Shown: positions 51,045 to 58,488 of the stretch, piece after piece | Layout: each line of letters begins with the position of its first letter | Position numbering within the stretch: position 1 is the first letter of the stretch | Origin: Bacteriovoracia bacterium | Lineage (GTDB): Bacteria > Bdellovibrionota > Bacteriovoracia > Bacteriovoracales > Bacteriovoracaceae | Direction of reading: 5' to 3' | Assembly: GCA_030431635.1 (NCBI GenBank) | Contig: JAUIIL010000001.1 | Coordinates: 124,001-188,000 of the forward strand | Length of the DNA stretch: 64,000 nucleotides | Program-made: the position numbers and the translations under genes | Notes under the pieces: model-generated | Told to the model about the DNA's origin: nothing | What the model saw: the letters and a program-made list of their open reading frames with translations, nothing else | Databases searched by the model: none

Positions 51045-51476
51045 GTGAGGAATATGGATAAGTCACAAGAACCTGAAATTTCAAAAGTATTTGATTTCTC
51101 GGCCTTTAGGAAAAGGCAAGGGGATTCGTTGCTAAAAGATAGAGCTGTTGATAAGGCCCCAAAAGAATTTCGTGAATTTCCTTATAAAAACGAAAAAGAA
51201 GAGGTCATCGAAGGTCTCAGTAATGGTGAGCTCAAGGATGATATTATTGGAGCTCTTCTTAATGAATTTTCAGAAGAACTGGAGAATTCTGAGGCCCATA
51301 ATGAAGATAAATCACTTCATTTCTTTGAGCTTAAAAATCGTCCCGAAATCAAAGGGGATGAGGGATTACCAGAACTTCTTGAAGGAATCAGTTTACGTTT
51401 AAGTGATCTCAAAGATAATTGTACTCGTATCAAATTCCTAATTGATGAAATAGAAGATAAGATTTCTGATAATTAA
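51045..51476 (+). CDS. Acidic cytoplasmic protein of unknown function
   Basis: A 143-residue protein without signal peptide, rich in Glu, Asp and Lys. GTG 51045 is chosen because AGGGGAG is 4 bases upstream; ATG 51054 has only a weak GAGG 3 bases away. The N-terminus has VFDFSAFRKRQGDSLLKD, and the C-terminus SLRLSDLKDNCTRIKFLIDEIEDKI is a helical heptad-like segment. No recognised domain. It precedes the EEP-family gene by 47 bases on the same strand. Confidence 0.58.
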   Translation: MRNMDKSQEPEISKVFDFSAFRKRQGDSLLKDRAVDKAPKEFREFPYKNEKEEVIEGLSNGELKDDIIGALLNEFSEELENSEAHNEDKSLHFFELKNRPEIKGDEGLPELLEGISLRLSDLKDNCTRIKFLIDEIEDKISDN

Positions 51477-51523
51477 AAATAAAGCACATTGAATAATCTT
51501 GTTAAGTTTGAGACTATAGCAAG

Positions 51524-52234
51524 GTGAAAGTTTTAACCTTCAATATCAATAAAAGTAGAGGCTTCTCTTTTCTTAATGATTCGACTCAGAAGATCAAGGA
51601 TCTTATTTGTGAATTAGGAGCCGATGTTGTCATGCTTCAGGAAGTTGTTGGGGCCAATAAAAAAAGAGGAATTACCTCTCCTCAATTTGAAGAGTTGGCC
51701 GATAGTATTTGGAGTGATTTTGCTTACGCCAAAAATGCTGCTTATAAAAATGGTCATCATGGCAATGTTATTCTAAGTAAATACCCCATTACAAAATGGG
51801 AAAATTTGGATCTCACAACAAATCGCTTTGAATTTAGAGGAATGCTTTTTGCTGAAATCGAAGTTGGAGAGAAAAAAGTTCATCTCTATTGCACTCACCT
51901 CGATCTCCTTGAGCGTGGACGTTTACTTCAAGTTGAAAAAATTATTCGTTTTATTCATAAAACCTCTATCTCGACACCCTTTATTCTTTGTGGTGATTTC
52001 AATGATTGGTCTCTAAAGAATGGGCAAAGGCTTGAAAGAGAGCTTCAAGTCAGTGAGGCCTTTAAAGTTCAAAACGGAAGTTATACAAAGTCTTTCCCTT
52101 CTTTTTCACCTTTTTTGAAATTAGATAGAATTTACTATAAATCCATTGCCTTAAGTAAAGCTCAAACAATATCCAGAAGAAATCTGACAAATTACTCCGA
52201 CCATGTCCCTTTACTTGCAGAGTTTGAACTATGA
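51524..52234 (+). CDS. Endonuclease/exonuclease/phosphatase (EEP) family protein, YbhP-like
   Basis: A 236-residue EEP-fold hydrolase; relatives include DNase I-like nucleases and lipid phosphatases. Active-site blocks are all present: KVLTFNINKSRG at the start, VVMLQEVVG with the Glu, GHHGNVILSKYPI, LYCTHLDLLERGR, FILCGDFNDWS and NYSDHVPLLAEFEL. Its stop overlaps the start of a phospholipase D-family gene (ATGA). In E. coli ybhP, an EEP protein, sits beside clsB (ybhO), so this pair is probably the same lipid-related unit. GTG start with AGCAAG upstream. Confidence 0.85.
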   Translation: MKVLTFNINKSRGFSFLNDSTQKIKDLICELGADVVMLQEVVGANKKRGITSPQFEELADSIWSDFAYAKNAAYKNGHHGNVILSKYPITKWENLDLTTNRFEFRGMLFAEIEVGEKKVHLYCTHLDLLERGRLLQVEKIIRFIHKTSISTPFILCGDFNDWSLKNGQRLERELQVSEAFKVQNGSYTKSFPSFSPFLKLDRIYYKSIALSKAQTISRRNLTNYSDHVPLLAEFEL

Positions 52235-53508
52235 GTCGCATCTACTTCTACTCAGATGGGCATGATTATCAAGAAAATTACATCAATACGATTGAAAGCG
52301 CTCAAGAAGAGATTGTTTTACAAACCTATATTTTTCAAATGGATAACTTTGGAACAAGGGTTTTTGAAGCCCTTAAAGAAGCGTTGAGGAGGCAAGTGAA
52401 GGTCAGTTTACTCCTTGACTCTATTGGAAGTGCCGAGTTTCCTCAAGACTTGAGAGAGAGCTTTCAAAATGAGGGCGGATTGCTTGAATTTTTCAACTCG
52501 ATTAAGTGGAAAAATGTTCGACATTGGGGACGAAGGCTTCATCATAAAGTCTTACTTGTCGATCGCAGAAAAGCTTTTGTCGGTGGAATTAATGTTATTG
52601 ATTGCTTTGATGAAGGCTTTGATAGACCAAGACTAGATTTTGCTGTTTTAATTGATAATCACGATTTCACTTTTCTCTATCATTATTGCCATGATTTAGT
52701 GTTAAACAAAAGATCCAAGAAGTTCATGAAGGAGAGCTCTCATGAAAACTTCTCTCTCTCTGTTAATGATTGGATTTATAATAGATGGAGTATCTCCCAA
52801 GATTATAAAAGAATGCTTGAGAATGCACAGTCTTCAGTTGATATTATTAACTCCTATTTCTTTCCCCGCTGGAAGTTTCTAAAAAAACTCGCTCAAGCAG
52901 CCAAGAGAGGAGTCAGAGTGAGGCTTTTTCTTCCTCGTTATTCAGATTGGCAGAGCCATGTCTATGCAAGTGAGTTTTTTTATTCTTATCTATTAAAAAA
53001 TGGTGTTGAAATCTATCAATGGAAATGCTCTGTTGTTCATGGGAAGATGGCCGTTATCGATAAAAAACTATGCAGCGTAGGCTCCTTTAATCTTCACTAC
53101 ACGAGTTATCAAGGGAACCTTGAAATGAATGTTAACTTTAAAGAAGAAGAAGCGATGAAAGAAGTTAATTATTTTGTTCATACAACGTTAATGATGAACT
53201 CCGAGAAAGTTAGCTTTAACTCGCTAAGAGAGTTTTCTTGGATAAGAAAATTACAACAGCTTTTTTATTATGTGATAGTCTCAACAGTTTCTAGTTTTAG
53301 TTTAGGTTTTACCCATCAAGAAGAGGTGGATAAGCTATCAGAAAAAAGAACTCCTTATTTTGTCTTTAGAACTTTTTTTTCTCTTATTCTTTTCTTCTTA
53401 GGAATTTTAGGAATTGTTCTTCCTGTTATCCCTGGTATTCCTCTACTTATCCTGAGCTTTTTCACTATCTATCCCCAAGTGTTACTCAATCGTAAAAATC
53501 TTGATTAG
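52231..53508 (+). CDS. Phospholipase D / cardiolipin synthase family protein with C-terminal membrane segment
   Basis: A 425-residue protein with two HKD motifs: HHKVLLVDRRKAFVGGIN near residue 104 and HGKMAVIDKKLCSVGSFN near 270, defining the phospholipase D superfamily; cardiolipin synthases such as ClsB are the closest by context. Flanking family segments are IVLQTYIFQMDNFGTRVFEALKEAL and VDIINSYFFPRWKFLKKL. The C-terminal ~60 residues include a hydrophobic segment FVFRTFFSLILFFLGILGIVLPVIPGIPLLILSFFTIYP that resembles a DUF454-type helical hairpin, which is not part of ClsB. It overlaps the EEP gene by 4 bases. Confidence 0.85.
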   Translation: MSRIYFYSDGHDYQENYINTIESAQEEIVLQTYIFQMDNFGTRVFEALKEALRRQVKVSLLLDSIGSAEFPQDLRESFQNEGGLLEFFNSIKWKNVRHWGRRLHHKVLLVDRRKAFVGGINVIDCFDEGFDRPRLDFAVLIDNHDFTFLYHYCHDLVLNKRSKKFMKESSHENFSLSVNDWIYNRWSISQDYKRMLENAQSSVDIINSYFFPRWKFLKKLAQAAKRGVRVRLFLPRYSDWQSHVYASEFFYSYLLKNGVEIYQWKCSVVHGKMAVIDKKLCSVGSFNLHYTSYQGNLEMNVNFKEEEAMKEVNYFVHTTLMMNSEKVSFNSLREFSWIRKLQQLFYYVIVSTVSSFSLGFTHQEEVDKLSEKRTPYFVFRTFFSLILFFLGILGIVLPVIPGIPLLILSFFTIYPQVLLNRKNLD

Positions 53509-53517
53509 AGAAAGACT

Positions 53518-54474
53518 CTAATTATCACGACTTTTTAAATTTTGAACTCTGTACTGAATATAATTTTGCAAATCTCGGCAAAGCGCTTCTAAGTCAAGAT
53601 GGTGAAAACTTTCTCGATGGCGTTTGAGTATGTTGTTTTGTATTAATGTTTTTTGTAAAATCATTGAAAGAGAATCCCCAATCGAAGCTCCAGCTCTTCC
53701 GTAGGGATTGGCCCAAAACCATAACCATTCAAATTTTGCTAGTTTTGTTAAATAGTCATTTCTCGATTGATTGAGTTCTAACATATCCTCCCAAAGTCTA
53801 TTTAATTCATCTAGAATTATTGGAATTGCTTTGCTTTCTGCATGCCTAATAAAGTATTCCCCTGACTCAAACTTAAAAAGTTGAAATTTTAAAATAAAAT
53901 CATTGGGCAGTTTATAAAGAAAGGAGGCTTCCTTTACCGTTTGGTATCCTGTTTTTTGAACAAGGGGAAAGATACTCATATTAACTTTAGTCTCTATAAA
54001 ATCTTGCTCATTCAAATTATAATTTAAGAATTTCCATATTGAGTGGGCCCTTTCATGTCCTTCAATGCCAAAGGACCAAGAGTCTTCATCCAATTTCCCT
54101 TCTATTCTTTCTTTCCATTTAAATTGAATTTTCCCTGGATCTAACAGTGTCTCCATGTGAGAAACAAAATTTGTATTATACTTTTTGGCCAGATTAAGTC
54201 TGAGTTGAAACGCTTCATGAGATAATCTTTCAAAATTATCAGATTCTGCATCATTATTTTGTATGAAATCTCCAAAGAGGGTTGAAAAGTCTCTTCCCAT
54301 ATTATCTCGAGGAGACTCCGCAATAATATGGTGATAATGAATGTTTTGGAGAGAACTCTGATTCTCTTGTGAGAAGAGTTTGAGACAAGCTGTTTTTTTA
54401 CTATTTTCACCACAATAAGCATTGAAAGTTGTGAAAAGTAAGAATGCTATTAAATTGTGAATAGTGGCCTTCAA
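53518..54474 (-). CDS. Exported protein of unknown function with NPYGRAGASIGD motif
   Basis: A 318-residue exported protein: signal peptide ATIHNLIAFLLFTTFNAYC, three Cys (YCGEN, TACLKLF, ALCRDL). TTG start with TGAGGA 5 bases upstream. The most striking segment is FEWLWFWANPYGRAGASIGDSLSMILQKT near residue 255, preceded by a helical section. It faintly recalls the Fic motif (HPFxxGNGR) because of the xPxxxGxxx layout, but the His and the GNGR core are missing. An EGHERAHSIW segment near 150 could bind metal. No family could be assigned. Confidence 0.6.
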   Translation of the reverse strand: MKATIHNLIAFLLFTTFNAYCGENSKKTACLKLFSQENQSSLQNIHYHHIIAESPRDNMGRDFSTLFGDFIQNNDAESDNFERLSHEAFQLRLNLAKKYNTNFVSHMETLLDPGKIQFKWKERIEGKLDEDSWSFGIEGHERAHSIWKFLNYNLNEQDFIETKVNMSIFPLVQKTGYQTVKEASFLYKLPNDFILKFQLFKFESGEYFIRHAESKAIPIILDELNRLWEDMLELNQSRNDYLTKLAKFEWLWFWANPYGRAGASIGDSLSMILQKTLIQNNILKRHRESFHHLDLEALCRDLQNYIQYRVQNLKSRDN

Positions 54475-54760
54475 ATAGTCCTCATTTATTAATTGCTTAA
54501 TGAACCATTTTATTAAAATTTATCTTGCTTGTGGGGTTTGTCTGAAAACTTTACAAAAGTGCTTGTCTCATAAATGAACAGTTTCTCACGTAATTTCTTA
54601 AGTTTAGATGCCTTTGATATACATAAAGGAGCAGAGGGGCTTACGGCTATAGGAGCTTTGTAAACTATCGGTTGAAAGTTCTATATGCCTGTTCTTAGGG
54701 TCTGAGTGCGGTGTGTTCCACCATTAAGTGTGTAGAGTCGTAGAGTCGGACTTGTAATTT
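54475..54760. other. Intergenic stretch between exported-protein gene and tRNA-Leu
   Basis: About 286 bases without a credible gene. TAGAGTCG occurs twice in tandem with one added base at 54733-54749, directly after the tRNA 3' end in its reading direction. No promoter or terminator is convincing. It might hold a tRNA 3' trailer and the promoter of the minus-strand exported-protein gene. Confidence 0.5.
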
Positions 54761-54846
54761 TGGTGCTCGGAAGAGGACTTGAACCTCCACGGGGTTGCCC
54801 CCACTACGACCTCAACGTAGCGCGTATACCATTCCGCCACCCGAGC
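54761..54846 (-). tRNA. tRNA-Leu (GAG)
   Basis: A complete 86-base type II tRNA. The acceptor stem GCTCGGG pairs with TCCGAGC (one G-U), then A73 and an encoded CCA. T8 G9 and the D-arm GGCGGAATGGTATACGCGC follow; the anticodon arm CTACG-TTGAGGT-CGTAG gives anticodon GAG (54811-54813 on the + strand read CTC). The long variable arm is TGGGGGCAACCCCG and the T-loop TTCAAGT. It reads CTC/CTT leucine codons. The methyltransferase gene on the same strand is 48 bases upstream of it. Confidence 0.97.
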
Positions 54847-54894
54847 ACTTTTGAAAGAAAAAACTAACTGATTTTGAGAACTTTGACAATCCAC

Positions 54895-55815
54895 TTATTG
54901 CAGTTGAAGGATAAAACCCGCTTGATCTGAAAGCCCTTCTTGATTTAAACGTTCTGTGATTTTTTCCCACTTTCTTTTTTTGAGCTTGAAGAAGATTCTC
55001 TCTAGAGGACCATTATAATGTCTGTCACTGAACTTTTTTCCTTTGAGATATTTCTCACTTTGGGCAATATAGTCCCAGACTGAATCGTAAATGATTTTCT
55101 TTATTTTTAAATTCGTACCCTGAGTCATAATCTCCATCGCTTTTGGTGTGAAAAGAAAGAAATGTCTTGGTGCGTCTATCCCGAAATGATATTCTCCATA
55201 TTTTTTCCAACCGTACCCAACAATGGGTACACGAATAAGGATTTTTCCTTCAGAGTTGAGTCTTGAGGTGAGCTCTCTTAAAACTATCTTTGGGGTTGGC
55301 ATGTGCTCAAGAGAGTGGTTAAGAATAATGAGGTCAAACTTTTTATCAACTTGAGTGATGTCTTGTTTTTTTATCTTGAGACCATTTGAGTAATGAATAT
55401 CTTTTTCAAGAAAAGGGTCAATTCCCATAATGTCTTCGAATCCTAATTGCTTAAGATGATAGAGGAATTCTCCAGCTCCACAACCAACATCGAGAATAGA
55501 GTCGCTCTTATGGGGTTTAAGTTGAGTGAATATGCTATAGTCACCCTCTATTTTTTGAGACGGAGTCCTAAGAAGTTTTTCGATCCTATTTGTCTTTCTA
55601 CGAAAGCGTTTTGTTTTTGCAAAACTCTCGTCAAAAGCTCCCATACTATAATAACTAGCGCCATAGAAAGGTCTCATGTCATCAGGAAGGGATTTAATTT
55701 GAAGACATCCACAATCAAGGCATTCTAAATACTCAAAGCGATCTTCTAGACCAAACATCCTTTCTTTAAAGATATGTTCTTTTGTTGTTTGTGATTCACA
55801 GATTTTACAAGTCAT
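54895..55815 (-). CDS. Class I SAM-dependent methyltransferase with N-terminal zinc-ribbon
   Basis: A 306-residue protein. The N-terminal 40 residues contain two CxxC pairs (TCKICES and LECLDCGCLQ), a zinc-ribbon seen in methyltransferases of sugar and polysaccharide pathways. The methyltransferase domain starts near residue 100 with motif I SILDVGCGAGEFLYHLKQLG, followed by IMGIDPF, DLIILNHSLEHMPTPKIVLREL and ILIRVPIVG. Similar proteins often act on nucleotide sugars, LPS or lipids; the actual substrate is unknown. tRNA-Leu follows 48 bases downstream on the same strand. Confidence 0.85.
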   Translation of the reverse strand: MTCKICESQTTKEHIFKERMFGLEDRFEYLECLDCGCLQIKSLPDDMRPFYGASYYSMGAFDESFAKTKRFRRKTNRIEKLLRTPSQKIEGDYSIFTQLKPHKSDSILDVGCGAGEFLYHLKQLGFEDIMGIDPFLEKDIHYSNGLKIKKQDITQVDKKFDLIILNHSLEHMPTPKIVLRELTSRLNSEGKILIRVPIVGYGWKKYGEYHFGIDAPRHFFLFTPKAMEIMTQGTNLKIKKIIYDSVWDYIAQSEKYLKGKKFSDRHYNGPLERIFFKLKKRKWEKITERLNQEGLSDQAGFILQLQ

Positions 55816-55919
55816 AATTAAAAATTAGCAATGAGCGTTCTTGATGTAAATACCCATATCCTTTGAAGATGACTTTTAAGAGCGAGAATGGTTTGATAAT
55901 ACCCAAAAAGGGAGGAAGC

Positions 55920-56465
55920 ATGAAGATTATATTAAGCGTTGTCTTTTTTTTATGTCTTGCACAAGCGGCCAAATTAGGGGAAGTGGAGTTTTCTGATACT
56001 TATCAACTAGAAACGAAGTCTCTCGTTCTAAATGGGCTTGGAAAGAGAGAGGCCACCTGGCTTGCGATCGATGTTTATATAGCGGCACTGTATCTAGAGA
56101 AAAAAGAACAATCAGCTGATTCTATTATTAATGATAGTACTCATAAAAGTTTACAAATGAAGTTTGTTAGAGATGTTGAAAAAGAAAAGGTTATAGATTC
56201 TTACCAAGAATCTTTTGAAAAAATTATGGGAGAAGAGTACTCATCAAATAAGTCAGTCACAACTTTTCTTAATTCAATGCAAGAAATGAAAGAGGGAATG
56301 GTTATGGCCTTAGATTTTTATCAGGATAAACTCGCTCTAAGTTTTAATGGAAAAAGAAAAGTCGTTATTCAAGACAAAGAGTTTCAAAAAAATGTTTTAA
56401 AGATTTGGCTTGGAAAATATCCTCCTAATAAAGATCTTAAAAAAGGTCTTTTGGGGTTACTCTAA
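55920..56465 (+). CDS. Exported chalcone-isomerase-like protein
   Basis: A 181-residue periplasmic protein of the bacterial chalcone-isomerase-like family. The signal peptide IILSVVFFLCLAQAA is followed by LGEVEFSDTYQLETKSLVLNGLGKREATWLAIDVYIAALYLE, which has the NGxGxRxxxxxxVYxAxLYL pattern of the family, then LQMKFVRDVEKEKVIDSYQESFEK and KIWLGKYPPNKDLKKGLL. Bacterial members have no flavonoid role; some may bind fatty acids or haem. ATG 55920 is chosen for GGAGG 4 bases upstream and because it starts the signal peptide. It is followed after 3 bases by a permease gene. Confidence 0.85.
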   Translation: MKIILSVVFFLCLAQAAKLGEVEFSDTYQLETKSLVLNGLGKREATWLAIDVYIAALYLEKKEQSADSIINDSTHKSLQMKFVRDVEKEKVIDSYQESFEKIMGEEYSSNKSVTTFLNSMQEMKEGMVMALDFYQDKLALSFNGKRKVVIQDKEFQKNVLKIWLGKYPPNKDLKKGLLGLL

Positions 56466-56468
56466 TTC

Positions 56469-57212
56469 ATGCTTAGTTTCTCTATTCCTATAATAATTGG
56501 TCTTTTTCTGACTGCAACTGGCGCGTCAGTTGTCTCTGCTGTAACAGGGATGGCAGGAGGAATTCTTCTCTTCTCTTTTATGACTATGTTCATGACTTTG
56601 GAAGCCATTATTCCTTTGCATGGGCTTTGCCAATTAGGCAGTAACACTTCTAGGATTTATTATCTCAGAGGTCATATGATCAAAGAGATGATCCTCTTTT
56701 TTTCTGTTGGAGCTTTAATTGGAGCAGGCAGTGCCACTTGGCTTAAGAGCTCACTTATCGTTAACCCAAAATATCCTCTCTCTGGTGTTGTTCTACTTAT
56801 TCTTTATGTTCTTTTTAGGCCTAAAAAACTTCCTAGTTTAGCAGTCTCTAAAAAGTCTTTTTTTTGGGTTGGTTTAGTAGGTGGATTCCTTGGAATTTTT
56901 ATTGGAACTATTGGACCCTTCTTGGCCGCTTTTTTTGTGAGAGATGATCTGACTAAAGAGCAGATTATTTCAAATAAGGCGATTATGCAGGCATTTGTTC
57001 ACTTAACTAAAATCCCTGCTTATTTGGTGCTTGGTTTTGACTATACTTCCATTCTTCCTCTAGCGGGATTAATGGTCCTAGGAGCCGTTATAGGATCAAA
57101 AATTGGAGTAGGAATCTTAAAAAAGATAGACTACTCCATTTTCGTTTTGCTTTTTAGAAGTTGTCTTTTCCTAGGAGCTTGTCGCCTTAGTTATAAAGTT
57201 ATTTTTGAATAA
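56469..57212 (+). CDS. TauE/SafE family permease (TSUP)
   Basis: A 247-residue inner-membrane protein of the sulfite exporter TauE/SafE family, with about eight hydrophobic helices in two related halves. The first contains GASVVSAVTGMAGGILLFS, the second GFLGIFIGTIGPFLAAFFVRDDL and LVLGAVIGSKIGVGIL, corresponding to the conserved GxxxGxxG-type segments. Family members export organosulfonates, sulfite or related anions; the substrate here is unknown. It starts 3 bases after the chalcone-isomerase-like gene and is probably co-transcribed; the HiPIP gene is convergent, ending 4 bases away. Confidence 0.88.
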   Translation: MLSFSIPIIIGLFLTATGASVVSAVTGMAGGILLFSFMTMFMTLEAIIPLHGLCQLGSNTSRIYYLRGHMIKEMILFFSVGALIGAGSATWLKSSLIVNPKYPLSGVVLLILYVLFRPKKLPSLAVSKKSFFWVGLVGGFLGIFIGTIGPFLAAFFVRDDLTKEQIISNKAIMQAFVHLTKIPAYLVLGFDYTSILPLAGLMVLGAVIGSKIGVGILKKIDYSIFVLLFRSCLFLGACRLSYKVIFE

Positions 57213-57215
57213 TAA

Positions 57216-57611
57216 CTATGTTTTCTTAAGTGACTTCCACTTTTTCTTGGCGGAACTATCCCAAGCAAACATATTGCAATAACCTTTTTCATGAACTAAA
57301 GGAAAAAATTTATCTTTGCCTTTTTGAATTTTCATTGAAGCAAGAGTACAAACTTTTTGTTCTTCACAATAGTGCTTACAGTTAGAACAAAGTTTGCCTT
57401 TTGTTGCTTTGGCCTCTGGAGATTCTTTAGTATAACCTAGCTTCCCAGTTTGAACGTACTCAGTGGAGTATCCTGCGAATTTTTTCTTCTCAACTTTTTT
57501 CGCTGCTGTTTTACAAGCGCTTTCTCCAGAGAAAGATGGTGAAGAGAACAAAGTGGTTAGTGCTGCAAAAGCAGAGGTTTTAAAAAAGTGACGTCTATCA
57601 ATTTTTTTCAT
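57216..57611 (-). CDS. High-potential iron-sulfur protein (HiPIP), Tat-exported
   Basis: A 131-residue protein with a twin-arginine signal (KKIDRRHFFKTSAFAALTTLFSSPSFS, RR-x-F) and a mature domain with the HiPIP ligand pattern: LCSNCKHYC, KVCTLAS and GYCNMFAW hold the four cluster Cys near the C-terminus. HiPIPs bind a [4Fe-4S] cluster and carry electrons in the periplasm. ATG 57611 has AGGAG 4 bases upstream; the ATG at 57623 overlaps that site. It is divergent from a YceI gene, and the shared 183-base region holds a palindrome and a direct repeat that could regulate both. Confidence 0.88.
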   Translation of the reverse strand: MKKIDRRHFFKTSAFAALTTLFSSPSFSGESACKTAAKKVEKKKFAGYSTEYVQTGKLGYTKESPEAKATKGKLCSNCKHYCEEQKVCTLASMKIQKGKDKFFPLVHEKGYCNMFAWDSSAKKKWKSLKKT

Positions 57612-57688
57612 GAAACTCCTCATGTGGTATTTAAATCGTTTAAGTTATCATTAACTATTTACCTTTCTTTTTTTGTATTTTCAATAGT

Positions 57689-57701
57689 TTAGGCTGCCTA
57701 A
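57689..57701. promoter_or_regulatory. Palindrome between divergent HiPIP and YceI genes
   Basis: TTAGGCTGCCTAA is a perfect 6-bp dyad around a central T, located about midway between two start codons. Its position and symmetry suit binding by a dimeric regulator acting on both genes; no regulator is identified. Confidence 0.4.
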
Positions 57702-57729
57702 CTTTTGTTTGAGTTCACCAACATTGGTT

Positions 57730-57751
57730 TTTTACTAAATCTTTTACTAAA
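57730..57751. repeat. Direct repeat upstream of the YceI gene
   Basis: TTTTACTAAA occurs at 57730-57739 and at 57742-57751, 12 bases apart, about 44 bases before the YceI start. Near one-turn spacing suggests tandem binding sites, but chance in AT-rich DNA cannot be excluded. Confidence 0.4.
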
Positions 57752-57794
57752 ACTTTGTTAAGGTTGTGAGAAATTCTTTTATCAGGAGGCCTTT

Positions 57795-58370
57795 ATGAAA
57801 TTGCTGCTCGTCTTCACGATTTTTCTTTCAACTTCTTTTGCTAAAGTTTGCTCGTATACATTAGAGACAAAAGGTTCAAAACTAGGTTGGAAGGCTTTTA
57901 AAACTGCTGAAAAGGTGGGAGTCGGAGCTTCTTTTACTGATTTTTCGATAATAACTTCTCGTGCTTCATCTATTGAAGCTCTACTATCAAGTGCTGCTTT
58001 TCATATTAATGCTCTTTCTGTGAATTCAGGTAATGAGGGTAGGGATAAAAAGATTGAAAAATTTTTCTTCTCTCCAATGAAAGGTGGAGCGCATATCAAG
58101 GGTTTTGTCTCAAAAGTAAAACCTTCTTCCACTACGGCCGGAGTTGCTGAGGTTGAACTAAATATGAATGGTAAAACAGAAGATGTGCAGATGAATTATA
58201 CTTACAAAGAAGGAATCCTTACTCTCTCTAGTAGTATTGATGTTCTTAAATGGGCCTTGGATGGTTCTTTGAAGGCCATCAACCAAGCCTGCTACGCGTT
58301 ACATAAAGGAAAGACTTGGAATGATGTTGAACTTCTTATTGAAGGAAAGATTAAAGAGTCTTGTAAGTAA
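57795..58370 (+). CDS. YceI-like periplasmic protein
   Basis: A 191-residue protein of the YceI family, exported beta-barrel (lipocalin-like) proteins that bind isoprenoids or other lipids. Signal peptide LLLVFTIFLSTSFA, then YTLETKGSKLGWKAFKTAEKVGVGASFTDFSI, which is the conserved opening (signature W-x-AFKT-V-GV-G-F), and HINALSVNSGNEGRDKKIEKFFF, the NxxRDxHLxxxDFF-type region, followed by GFVSKV and a closing VELLIEG strand. AGGAGG lies 5 bases before the ATG. Two Cys (KVCSYTL, NQACYALH) may form a disulfide. The HiPIP gene is divergent. Confidence 0.88.
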   Translation: MKLLLVFTIFLSTSFAKVCSYTLETKGSKLGWKAFKTAEKVGVGASFTDFSIITSRASSIEALLSSAAFHINALSVNSGNEGRDKKIEKFFFSPMKGGAHIKGFVSKVKPSSTTAGVAEVELNMNGKTEDVQMNYTYKEGILTLSSSIDVLKWALDGSLKAINQACYALHKGKTWNDVELLIEGKIKESCK

Positions 58371-58412
58371 AATTTATTTATTTATTTTGTAGAGGACAAG
58401 AAGAGGCAAGTT

Positions 58413-58440
58413 TTGTAGTGTAATCCTCAAATTTTATAAT
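58413..58440 (+). promoter_or_regulatory. Candidate promoter for pckA
   Basis: TTGTAG (58413-58418), a 16-base spacer and TATAAT (58435-58440). A second TATAAT follows at 58446-58451. The GGAGG ribosome site and ATG 58489 lie about 40 bases downstream. The -35 match is only three of six. Confidence 0.4.
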
Positions 58441-58488
58441 TAACTTATAATAACTTGATAATAAATCTGATCTCGGAGGATCTTCAAA

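Noticed and set aside
53518-54474. Fic (AMPylase) protein
   Set aside because: The catalytic His and the GNGR core are absent, so only a weak resemblance remains.
54733-54749. attachment site beside tRNA-Leu
   Set aside because: The tandem TAGAGTCG copies lie beyond the tRNA 3' end, do not repeat tRNA sequence, and no integrase gene is nearby.
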